Origin: Brevundimonas sp. Root608
GTDB lineage: Bacteria > Pseudomonadota > Alphaproteobacteria > Caulobacterales > Caulobacteraceae
Assembly: GCF_001427825.1 (NCBI RefSeq)
Contig: NZ_LMGT01000001.1
Coordinates: forward strand, 1,112,305 to 1,176,304
Reading direction: 5' to 3'
DNA length: 64,000 bases
A program made the position numbers and the translations under genes. Below are positions 41,143-48,780 of the stretch, in pieces (position 1 is the stretch's first letter; each line of letters starts with the position of its first letter). The notes beneath the pieces are model-generated. The model worked only from the letters and a program-made list of their open reading frames with translations, did no database searches and was not told where the DNA came from.

Positions 41143-42187
41143 AACCCCCGCCATCGTACAGGCCGATCCGCAGGCGCTCTATGAGGCGGCCGTGGCGGAC
41201 CGCCGGGCGGGTCGACCCGCCGACGCGGTCGCGAAACTGGAGGTCGTTCTGGCGGCCCGTCCCGACAATGTCGACGCCCGGCTCAACCTTGGTCTGGCCT
41301 TGCTGGCGCTTGGCAGGCTCGACCAGGCCGAGGCGGCGTTCGCCGCGGTCATCGCCCGGTCGCCGGACTATGCGGACGCTCATGCGGGCCTCGCGCGCGT
41401 TGCTCAACGGCGCGGCGATCCGGCCACCGCGCGCCGCGAGTCGGCCGAAGCCTCACGGCTTGCTCCCGCTGATGCGGAGGCGGCGGCCCTGGCCCGCTCG
41501 CTCGCGACGGAGCCTCGATGGGGGCTGGATATCCACACCTCCCGCAGCGCGTTGTCGGGCGGCCTCCCGGACTGGTCCGAGGCCCGGATCGCTGTGTCGA
41601 GATCCCTGGGCGACCGCTGGAACGGCGCACTGGCGGTCGAGGCGACCGAACGGTTCGACCATCACGACACCTATGTCGAGGCCCGTCTGGATCACCGGCT
41701 CCGGCGGGGCGGCGTCTACGCCTCCCTGGGCGGCGCGCCGGATGCCGACTATCGGCCGGAGTCGTCTCTCGGCCTCGGCGGAGAGATACGCCTGACGGAC
41801 CGGTTGTCGGCGACGCTGGACGGCTCGGCGGCCCGCTATGCGGCCGGACGCGTGACCACGCTCCAACCCGGCGCGATCATCGAGGTCGTGCCCGATCGGC
41901 TGCAGCTCGCGGCCCGCTGGATCATCGTCCGCGACGAGACCGGCGACGATCGGCAGGGCTATTCGATCCAGTCGCGCTGGCAGATCGTGAACCGGCTCGG
42001 CCTGAGGCTGGGCTATGCCGCCGCGCCCGAAAGCTCGGAAGGTTTCACCGTCGACGTGACCGCGTGGAACGTCGGCGCCGATGTCAGCCTGACGGATCGG
42101 CTCGTGCTGCGTCTCGGCGCGGTCTCGGAGGATCGTGGCGCCTATGACCGCCAGGAAGGCTCCGTCGGGCTCGGCCTGCGGTTCTGA
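41123..42187 (+). CDS. TPR plus YaiO-like outer-membrane beta-barrel protein
   Basis: ATG 41123 follows GGGGGGACC inside the previous gene; 354 residues. Residues of about 15-130 are TPR repeats (YEAAVADRRAGRPADAVAKL, LNLGLALLALGRLDQAEAAF). From about 140 the sequence alternates polar and hydrophobic residues like YaiO-family barrels and ends in GLGLRF, with a terminal aromatic as for BAM substrates. A TPR domain joined to an outer-membrane barrel is the layout of exopolysaccharide exporters such as PgaA and BcsC, only much smaller. Odd: no signal peptide is visible. A glycan-export role is inferred from the adjacent glycosyltransferase. Confidence 0.75.
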   Translation: MIAIAPETPAIVQADPQALYEAAVADRRAGRPADAVAKLEVVLAARPDNVDARLNLGLALLALGRLDQAEAAFAAVIARSPDYADAHAGLARVAQRRGDPATARRESAEASRLAPADAEAAALARSLATEPRWGLDIHTSRSALSGGLPDWSEARIAVSRSLGDRWNGALAVEATERFDHHDTYVEARLDHRLRRGGVYASLGGAPDADYRPESSLGLGGEIRLTDRLSATLDGSAARYAAGRVTTLQPGAIIEVVPDRLQLAARWIIVRDETGDDRQGYSIQSRWQIVNRLGLRLGYAAAPESSEGFTVDVTAWNVGADVSLTDRLVLRLGAVSEDRGAYDRQEGSVGLGLRF

Positions 42188-43248
42188 TGAGCGGCCTGCT
42201 GCTCCTGTGGTGGACGTCGATCACCCTTGCCGCAGGGGCGCTCGCCTGGATATCCGCCCTGGTCATTGGCCGGCTGTTCCGGGAGCAAAGGGACGCCCGG
42301 CGGGGCCGCGACCGGGATCGAGCCTGCGACGCCTTTCTCGACGTGATGAATGGCTCGGGAGACGCCCTGGGGCGGTTGCGCGGCATCGATCATCGTGCGC
42401 GGCTGATGGGGGAGGTCCTTCTCGAACTGCTGGCCATGGTGCGGGGCGTCGAGCGGGACCGGCTGATAACCGCCCTGCGCTCGATCAATATGGACGATCG
42501 ATGGCGCCGGCGCCTGTTCAGGGGCCGGCTCGCGGGCCGTATGGTGGCTGCGGAAGCCCTGTCGATATTCCCGGGCCCGGAAACGGTGAACGCCCTCCGC
42601 GAGGCCCTCGATCAGGCGCGCAACGGGAATTTGCGGGTGGCGCTCATGCGGTCGCTGATTGAACTCGACGCCGCGCCGCCGCTCGCGCAGGTGCTGCGGG
42701 ACATCCATCGCAGTCGTGGCTCGGAGTCCCTGCTGTACCTTCCCCTGATGGGCCGGCTCGTGAACGGCGACACGAGGGCGGCCCTGCGCGCCTTCGGCGA
42801 TCCGGAAACTCCGGCGCGGGCGCGCGTCATCCTCGCCGAGGCGCTCGGCGCCAGCGGGGACTTTCGCGCCCTGAAGCCGCTTTGCATCGCGACCCGCGCG
42901 CCCGATATCGAACTGAGAATCGCCTCCGTGCGGGGGCTCGCCGCCATGGGCCACCCGGTCGCCGAGGCGCATATTCTCGCGGCCCTCGAGGACCCCGTCT
43001 GGATGGTTCGGTCGGCCGCCTGCGAGGCAGCGGGCCGGATAGGTCTGCAGGCGGCCGTGCCTCTGCTCATCGCCCAACTGTCCGATCCCGTCTGGTGGGT
43101 CCGCTTCCGCGCCGGGGGAGCCTTGTCAGTCCTCGGCCCGATCGGCGTGCAAGGCCTGCAGGCGGCGGCTGCGGGGCAGGGCGATCTTCCTCGCCGGGCC
43201 GCGTCCCTGGCGCTTGCGGAACGCGGTCTTGCGAAGGAAGCCGCATGA
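42187..43248 (+). CDS. Membrane-anchored HEAT-repeat protein
   Basis: 353 residues. One N-terminal membrane helix (LLLLWWTSITLAAGALAWIS) is followed by an Arg-rich stretch, placing the rest in the cytoplasm. Residues of about 115-345 form HEAT/PBS-lyase-like repeats (ELRIASVRGLAAMGHPVAEA, DPVWMVRSAACEAAGRIGLQ, DPVWWVRFRAGGALSVLGPI). Probable scaffold between receiver proteins and the synthase; that is inference. Starts within the stop of the barrel gene (TGATG) and overlaps the GT2 gene by four bases. Confidence 0.8.
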   Translation: MSGLLLLWWTSITLAAGALAWISALVIGRLFREQRDARRGRDRDRACDAFLDVMNGSGDALGRLRGIDHRARLMGEVLLELLAMVRGVERDRLITALRSINMDDRWRRRLFRGRLAGRMVAAEALSIFPGPETVNALREALDQARNGNLRVALMRSLIELDAAPPLAQVLRDIHRSRGSESLLYLPLMGRLVNGDTRAALRAFGDPETPARARVILAEALGASGDFRALKPLCIATRAPDIELRIASVRGLAAMGHPVAEAHILAALEDPVWMVRSAACEAAGRIGLQAAVPLLIAQLSDPVWWVRFRAGGALSVLGPIGVQGLQAAAAGQGDLPRRAASLALAERGLAKEAA

Positions 43249-44693
43249 GCGACCCGGTCATCCATGGACTGACGGTCTTCGCGCAGTCGATTGCAGCCTT
43301 TGTCGTCGTGACCGGCCTGCTTCAGAACCTCGTCTATCTCGTTCAGCTGGCCCTGGCGGCGGCGGCGCTGATCCAGACTCCGCCGACGCCCTCCGGCGGG
43401 CTGCTGTGGCGACGCTATGCGGACGCCTCTCCGCCGATCGCCCTGCTGGCCCCCGCCTACAACGAGGCCATGACCATCGCCGAAAGCGTCCATTCGCTGC
43501 TGTCGCTGCATTATCCGAGTTTCGAGGTGATCGTCATCAATGACGGATCCAGCGACGGCACCCTACAGGTCCTGATCGACAGCTTCGGTCTGCGGCCCAT
43601 CGAACGGCACTATGACCTGTCGATCGACCACAAGCCGGTCCGCGGCGTCTACGGCGGGGAACACCAGCCACGGCTGATCATCGTGGACAAGGAAAACGGC
43701 GGAAAGGCCGATGCCCTGAACGCGGGCATCAACGTCTCACGCGCGCCGATCTTCTGCTCGATGGACGCCGACTCGCTGCTGGAGCCGGACGCGCTGCTGC
43801 GGGCGGTCAGGCCCTTCGTCGAGGACCCCGAACGGACGGTGGCCGTTGGCGGCACCGTCCGTATCGCCAACGGCTGCCGCATCGAGCACGGCCGCGTGCT
43901 GGAGATCCGGCCCCCGCGAAACCTCCTGGCCCAGCTGCAGACCGTGGAATATCTGCGCGCCTTCCTGATGGCCCGCCTGGCCTGGAGCCGGATCAACACC
44001 CTGACCATCATTTCGGGCGCCTTCGGCCTGTTCCGCCGCAACCGCGTGATCGAGGCCGGCGGCTACACGCGCGGCACGGTCGGCGAGGACATGGAGCTGG
44101 TGGTCAAACTTCACCGGCTGATGCGTGACAAGGGCCTGCCCTATCGGGTCGCCTTCGTGCCCGAGCCCGTATGCTGGACCGAGGCGCCCGAGACGCTCCG
44201 GGTCCTCGGTCGCCAGCGCGCCCGCTGGCACCGGGGCTCGCTCGAGACTTTCGAGCGCCATTGGGACATGATCTTCCGGCGGAAGTACGGGCGGGTGGGA
44301 GTCGTCGGTTTCGGCTACATCTTCCTCGTCGATGTCCTGGGTCCCATCGTGGAATTGCTGGGATATTTCCTGATCCCGCTGTTCTGGCTGACCGGCCTGC
44401 TTTCGAGCGAATATCTGCTGGCCTTTATCGCCGTCACCTTCATCTTTGGCGTGGTCATCTCGGTCGGGTCGCTGGCGCTGGAGGAATCCAGCCTGCGTCG
44501 CTTCCCGCGGGCCCGCGATCTGATGCAACTGACCCTGGTCGCGATCCTTGAAAACTTCGGCTACCGGCAGCTCAACAATTTCTGGCGACTGCGCGGAGTG
44601 TGGCAGTACCTCCGGCGCAGCCAGTCCTGGGGTGCCATGACCCGGAAGGGCTTCGGCGCGCCTGCGGCGAGGCAGGGAGCGAGCGTCCCGTGA
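43245..44693 (+). CDS. Processive GT2 family glycosyltransferase (membrane synthase)
   Basis: 482 residues from ATG 43245. N-terminal membrane helix (about 12-45), GT2 domain (about 64-330) with the full cellulose/chitin/PNAG-synthase set: INDGSSDG (Asp 100), DAD at 174-176, GED at 280-282 and QRARW at 324-328. Two or three C-terminal membrane segments follow (about 353-410). No PilZ domain, so control by c-di-GMP binding to the synthase itself is not evident. It should polymerise and move a glycan across the inner membrane; the sugar cannot be read from sequence. It overlaps both neighbours by four bases. Confidence 0.9.
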   Translation: MSDPVIHGLTVFAQSIAAFVVVTGLLQNLVYLVQLALAAAALIQTPPTPSGGLLWRRYADASPPIALLAPAYNEAMTIAESVHSLLSLHYPSFEVIVINDGSSDGTLQVLIDSFGLRPIERHYDLSIDHKPVRGVYGGEHQPRLIIVDKENGGKADALNAGINVSRAPIFCSMDADSLLEPDALLRAVRPFVEDPERTVAVGGTVRIANGCRIEHGRVLEIRPPRNLLAQLQTVEYLRAFLMARLAWSRINTLTIISGAFGLFRRNRVIEAGGYTRGTVGEDMELVVKLHRLMRDKGLPYRVAFVPEPVCWTEAPETLRVLGRQRARWHRGSLETFERHWDMIFRRKYGRVGVVGFGYIFLVDVLGPIVELLGYFLIPLFWLTGLLSSEYLLAFIAVTFIFGVVISVGSLALEESSLRRFPRARDLMQLTLVAILENFGYRQLNNFWRLRGVWQYLRRSQSWGAMTRKGFGAPAARQGASVP

Positions 44694-46741
44694 GCGAGGA
44701 TCCCGTGCCATCGATCGCCGAAACCGTCCTGCCCGAAAACGAACAGGCGCGTCTTGAGGCCCTCCGCGCGTTGAGGGTGCTCGATACGCCGCCCGAACCA
44801 CGGTTCGACCGGCTCACCCGCCTGGCCGCGACCCTGTTCAACGCGCCGACGGCGCTGATTTCGCTGATCGACGCCGAGCGGCAATGGTTCAAGTCGCGGC
44901 ACGGGTTCAATGCCTGCGAGACTCCACGCGGCGACGCCTTCTGCAGCAGCGCCCTCCTGTTGCCCGGCGGCAGCGTGATGGTCGTCGAGGATGCGACGAA
45001 AGACCCGCTCTTCGCCCGCAATCCGCACGTTACCGGGACTGATCATGTGCGGTTCTACGCCGGCGCCCTGCTGACCACCGCGTCCGGCCACAACCTGGGC
45101 ACGCTCTGCATCGTGGATACCGAACCGCGGCGATTCTCGGAGGCGGAGCGCGCCTTGCTGCGCGAACTGGGCGACCTGATCACCGAACAACTCGAGTTGA
45201 GCACCGAGCGGCTGGAGGCCGAGGAGAAGCGGCGGCTGCTCGAACTGGCCGAGACGGTCTCCCATGTCGGTCACTGGCGCCGGACGGCGGCGGGCGAGAC
45301 GACCTGGTCGGCGGAAGTCTACCGGATCTTCGGCCTGCCTCCCCGGAAGCCCGGCACGCCGGTCGCCATGGACGTCGTCCGTTCCGCCTACGGCGCCGAC
45401 CAGAGGGCGCGGCTGGATGACTTCCTGGATCGGGCGATGGACCAGGACGCGACCGGCGAGTTCCAGACGTCCATCACCCGGCCGGACGGCAAGCTGCGCC
45501 AAGTGGTGGTCAGCGCGCGACGCCAGTTGGACGAGGGAGGGCGGGTCGAGGCCCTGTTCGGCGTGGTGCAGGACGTGACCGACCGCCACAGGGCGCAGGA
45601 ACGGGTCCGCCGCAGCGAGGCGCAATTCCGTCTGCTGGCGGACCATATGGGCGATGTCGTCACCCGATTGCAGCTGGACGGGTCGAGCCGCTACATCTCG
45701 CCCGCCATCCGGGGGTTGTTGGGCTACACCCCCGAGGAGATGGAGGGGCGGTCCGCCCAGGCTTTCCTGCATCCCGACGACCGGTCCGGGCTGCTCAATG
45801 CGTTCGCCCGGATTGCCGGCGGCGAGCGCCGGTCCATTCTCCAGCTTCGCGCCCTGCACCGCGACGGTCACGTGGTCTGGGTGGAAACCACCTTCCAGGC
45901 GGTGCTCGACAGCGAGGGCCGGCCGGCCGAGGTGATCGCCGTGATCCGCGACGTATCCGAGCGTCACACGCTCGAGGAAGAGCTTCGCGACGCGCGTGAC
46001 AAGGCCGAGGCGGCGTCGGAGGCCAAGACCCGCTTCCTGGCCAATATCAGCCACGAGGTCCGGACCCCCCTGACCAGCATCATCGGCTTCTCGAAACTGC
46101 TCCAGGCGCGTGAGGGTCTGGGCGCGGTCGAGCGGCAGTGCGCCGACCGGATCAGCGTATCGGGAGAGGCCCTGCTCAACGTCATCAACGACGTGCTGGA
46201 CTATTCCAAGCTTGAGGCCGGAGCCATGGTGCTCGCAGCCCAGCCGTTCGAGATACGCGCCCTCATCCGCGAGACCGCCGAGATCGTACTCGGTCAGATC
46301 GAGGACAAGGGACTCTCGTACGCCGAGGACGTGGGCGAGGATGTGCCCGCCGTCCTCGTCGGCGACTCCGTCCGGTTACGGCAGGTCCTGCTGAACCTGA
46401 TGAGCAACGCCATCAAATTCACGGAACACGGCGGGGTGAGCGTCTCCGTGCGATCGAACACCGGACCGAACGGTCGACCCAGGGTCCGGGTGGCTGTGAC
46501 CGATACCGGAATCGGGATCGCGCCGGAGGTGGCGGCCACGCTCTTTGAACGGTTCGTCCAGGCTGACGAATCGACCACGCGCCGGTTCGGCGGGACCGGT
46601 CTGGGTCTCGCCATATCGCGCCAGCTGGTCGAGATGATGGGCGGTGCGATCGGCGTCCACAGCAGGCCCGGACAAGGGTCGGAGTTCTGGTTCGAATTCC
46701 CCCTGCAGCCCGATCCGGCGGAAGGAGCCACGCCATGCTGA
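44690..46741 (+). CDS. GAF-PAS-PAS sensor histidine kinase (soluble)
   Basis: 683 residues from GTG 44690, overlapping the GT2 stop (GTGA). Domains in order: GAF (about 30-165, RFDRLTRLAATLFNAPTALI), a first PAS (about 185-300), a second PAS with PAC (about 310-430, LLADHMGDVVTRLQLDGSSR), HisKA with phospho-His 455 (FLANISHEVRTPLTSIIGFS) and HATPase_c (N box near 570, DTGIGIAPE, GTGLGLAIS). No membrane helix and no fused receiver. The following receiver and Hpt genes supply the missing relay parts. The signal is unknown. Confidence 0.92.
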   Translation: MSEDPVPSIAETVLPENEQARLEALRALRVLDTPPEPRFDRLTRLAATLFNAPTALISLIDAERQWFKSRHGFNACETPRGDAFCSSALLLPGGSVMVVEDATKDPLFARNPHVTGTDHVRFYAGALLTTASGHNLGTLCIVDTEPRRFSEAERALLRELGDLITEQLELSTERLEAEEKRRLLELAETVSHVGHWRRTAAGETTWSAEVYRIFGLPPRKPGTPVAMDVVRSAYGADQRARLDDFLDRAMDQDATGEFQTSITRPDGKLRQVVVSARRQLDEGGRVEALFGVVQDVTDRHRAQERVRRSEAQFRLLADHMGDVVTRLQLDGSSRYISPAIRGLLGYTPEEMEGRSAQAFLHPDDRSGLLNAFARIAGGERRSILQLRALHRDGHVVWVETTFQAVLDSEGRPAEVIAVIRDVSERHTLEEELRDARDKAEAASEAKTRFLANISHEVRTPLTSIIGFSKLLQAREGLGAVERQCADRISVSGEALLNVINDVLDYSKLEAGAMVLAAQPFEIRALIRETAEIVLGQIEDKGLSYAEDVGEDVPAVLVGDSVRLRQVLLNLMSNAIKFTEHGGVSVSVRSNTGPNGRPRVRVAVTDTGIGIAPEVAATLFERFVQADESTTRRFGGTGLGLAISRQLVEMMGGAIGVHSRPGQGSEFWFEFPLQPDPAEGATPC

Positions 46742-47112
46742 TCCTCCACGTCGATGACGACGAGGGCATCCGCGCCCTCACCGAACTGGCCTTCTCCCTT
46801 GGCGGCCACGGAACCGTGCGCTCGGCCGCCTCTGGAGCCGAGGCGATCTCGGTTCTGGAGTCCGGGACAAGGCCGGACGTGATCCTGCTGGATGTCATGA
46901 TGCCAGAACTCGACGGGCCCGGCGTCCTGGCGCAGATCCGGACGCTGGCCGATCACGGTGAGACGCCCGTGATCTTCATGACCGCGCAAACCCAGGACCA
47001 CGAACTGAACCGCCTCGTCGCCCTCGGCAGCATCGGCGTCATCATCAAGCCATTCGACCCCTTGACGCTGGCGGAGCGCGTCAGGGGGATGTTGGGGGAC
47101 AGTCCCCCGTGA
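46735..47112 (+). CDS. Response regulator, single receiver domain
   Basis: 125-residue receiver: LHVDDDEGI acidic pocket, phospho-acceptor Asp 53 (VILLDVMMPELDG), Thr in MTAQTQD, Lys in IKPFDP. No output domain. It overlaps the kinase by seven bases and the Hpt gene by four, so it behaves like a detached receiver of a hybrid kinase. Confidence 0.92.
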   Translation: MLILHVDDDEGIRALTELAFSLGGHGTVRSAASGAEAISVLESGTRPDVILLDVMMPELDGPGVLAQIRTLADHGETPVIFMTAQTQDHELNRLVALGSIGVIIKPFDPLTLAERVRGMLGDSPP

Positions 47113-47420
47113 CGGACCCCATCGCCACGCTAAGGTCGCTCTTCGTGGAGCGTTGCCGGGATGACGTTCGCGACATCCGGCGCCTTCGCGAGCGGTCCGA
47201 TATGGACGGGTTGTGCGCGATCGTGCACCGCCTCGCCGGCGCGGCGGGCTCATTCGGATTTCCGGACATCAGCCGGGCCGCGCTCATCGTGGATCAACAC
47301 ATCCGGTACGACCACGAAATCCCGGAGGCGGATATGGAGCGGTTGCTGGCGCTCCTGGTCGAGCTCTCGACCGCAACCGCGTCGCCTCCCGTCAAGGGGC
47401 CTTCGACCGGCATCGGGTAG
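47109..47420 (+). CDS. Hpt domain phosphotransfer protein
   Basis: GTG 47109 overlaps the receiver stop. 103 residues, a single helical-bundle Hpt domain with phospho-His 40 in the typical AIVHRLAGAAGSFGF motif. It completes a relay from kinase to receiver to Hpt to receiver, whose final receiver could be the one encoded first in the operon. Last gene of the unit; a repeat half-element lies 80 nt downstream, and no clear terminator was seen. Confidence 0.88.
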   Translation: MTDPIATLRSLFVERCRDDVRDIRRLRERSDMDGLCAIVHRLAGAAGSFGFPDISRAALIVDQHIRYDHEIPEADMERLLALLVELSTATASPPVKGPSTGIG

Positions 47421-47500
47421 GCGTGGCGGTGGGCGCAGTCATCCGCGAACTTGTCTCCACCTTCTCACGCCCCCAAGAGCCATTCCAAAGGCAGGGGAGG

Positions 47501-47526
47501 TCGGCTTTCGACCCTTAGCGGACATT
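47501..47526 (+). repeat. Dispersed repeat, half element (copy a)
   Basis: TCGGCTTTCGACCC-TTAGCGGACATT. Shares the core CTTTCGACCC-N-AGCGGAC with copies b-e. On the minus strand it provides the last codons and the TAA stop of the membrane-protein gene. Confidence 0.6.
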
Positions 47527-47991
47527 TGCCGGAGAGCGTCTGGGCGCCATCTTCGCAGCCTGCAAGACTAACCATAGCCCGAGAACGATCTGGATCAGCA
47601 AGAGGAGGCCGGGACCTAGGAAGATCACATTGGCGATGATCTGGGGAACCGTTCGTGCTGGTTGTTGACCCTTTTCTAGGAACGGAACGCAGAGCAACTG
47701 GATGGACGCGGCGAGGGCGGTTGTACTCAAAGCCAGAACAACAAGCTCTAGTCCCCGTCCCGGACGACCGACAAACCGGGCCCAAAGAGAACAGGAGAAA
47801 CCCGTCAGGGCGGTAAGGGCGAGGGGTAAGCCTGCAAGCAGGTAGAGCCACTCTGGATGCACCTCAGGCGGCGTGCCCATGATCACCCAAGCCCGGTCTG
47901 TGATCGTGAAGAGCCCGTTCGCCCACAATGACCCGGCAGACGCCACAATCATCGACGAAAGGATCACACGCCGGTTGTCGATGGATCTCAT
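47515..47991 (-). CDS. Four-helix membrane protein (hypothetical)
   Basis: 158 residues with four hydrophobic segments (LSSMIVASAGSLWANGLF, WLYLLAGLPLALTALTGF, ELVVLALSTTALAASIQLLC, VIFLGPGLLLLIQIVLGLWL). ATG 47991 is preferred to GTG 47997 because GGAGG lies 7 nt upstream, inside the last codons of the truncated corA. It lacks the GMN motif, so it is not the missing CorA membrane domain. Its stop is in a copy of the local repeat family, so the original 3' end may have been replaced. Codon use is less GC3-biased than the core genes. Family unknown. Confidence 0.6.
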   Translation of the reverse strand: MRSIDNRRVILSSMIVASAGSLWANGLFTITDRAWVIMGTPPEVHPEWLYLLAGLPLALTALTGFSCSLWARFVGRPGRGLELVVLALSTTALAASIQLLCVPFLEKGQQPARTVPQIIANVIFLGPGLLLLIQIVLGLWLVLQAAKMAPRRSPANVR

Positions 47992-47993
47992 TT

Positions 47994-48491
47994 TCACACC
48001 TCCAGGACTTCATCCTCAAGCGTCTCGCCGAGCGGCAGGTAACCATCAACGATGAAGTCGAGGATCGCATGAAGAACGTAGTCGACCCCATGGCCGAGTA
48101 GTATTGACGATGCTTCCAGCTGTTCCCGAAGCGCTGCGTGGCCGCGCCCAGACGCGCGCCGAACCGAGATGATATGGCTGTGGCCGAGGAAGATCGCGGT
48201 CTCGCCGTAGCGGATGTTACCTTCCTCTAGCCAAGCCGTTTTGGCGACGACAAATAGCTGATTGCCGAACACATCAAGCTTCGGCAGTTGATCGCCTTTG
48301 GCAGCGTCCGCGACTGCCAAAGGGTGAAGGCTGTAATTCTGCTCTAGCGTTTTCAGTTCGTCCAGCGTCGGATCAACGAGGCCGATCCAGACGAACTGCG
48401 ACTTGTCCTCCGGACAGTCGATCCGCTCATCAATCGCGACCGGGCGAACCCGAATACCGCTCTGGTAGAGATAGGCGGCAACAACGCTCAT
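47994..48491 (-). pseudogene. corA: Truncated CorA-type magnesium transporter (N-terminal half)
   Basis: 165 residues matching the cytoplasmic N-terminal domain of CorA (SVVAAYLYQSG, FVWIGLVDPTLDEL, YSLHPLAVADA, YGETAIFLG, GVDYVLHAILDFIVDGYLP). A normal CorA is about 320 residues; this one stops after LEDEVLEV, exactly where the long helix leading to the two membrane segments and the GMN selectivity motif should begin. It cannot form a channel alone. The reading frame itself is clean. Its stop overlaps the next gene's start region, so the fragment could still be translated. Truncation by rearrangement is the simplest reading. Confidence 0.75.
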
Positions 48492-48501
48492 GCTGATCGG
48501 C

Positions 48502-48675
48502 TCATGGCTGTCGTAGGATCAGGCGAAGGAGCTTGACGACACGCGATGCTGCGGTCAGATCTTCCTCTTGAAGGCTGATGGGCAGCTGGCTGCGCTCAGC
48601 GCCAGCCAATCGACAGACCCTTAAATCGATAAGAACGCGCCCCTCCACGAGAGCCTGCCCGATCAGAAGTGTTTG
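48502..48675 (-). other. Open fragment upstream of truncated corA
   Basis: 57 codons open on the minus strand without an ATG, GTG-initiated at best near 48642. The text (LIGQALVEGRVLIDLRVCRL, SLQEEDLTAASRVVKLLRLI) reads like a genuine helical protein C terminus and ends 10 nt before corA. Probably the 3' remnant of a gene whose 5' part is lost. Family not recognised. Apart from a hairpin at 48699-48722, the rest of this gap shows nothing. Confidence 0.3.
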
Positions 48676-48698
48676 TTAGAGTACACCTTCAGGTCGGC

Positions 48699-48722
48699 GG
48701 TTGAGTCCGCACGATCTCAACC
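48699..48722 (-). terminator. Hairpin downstream of kup
   Basis: GGTTGAG-N10-CTCAACC, a 7-bp stem about 60 nt after the kup stop. There is no U-tract; it may be a weak terminator. Confidence 0.3.
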
Positions 48723-48780
48723 CCGCAAGCTAGCTGCTTAGGCCGGTGCCCGAACCGGAGCGTCATGTCATCCGGGTGAC

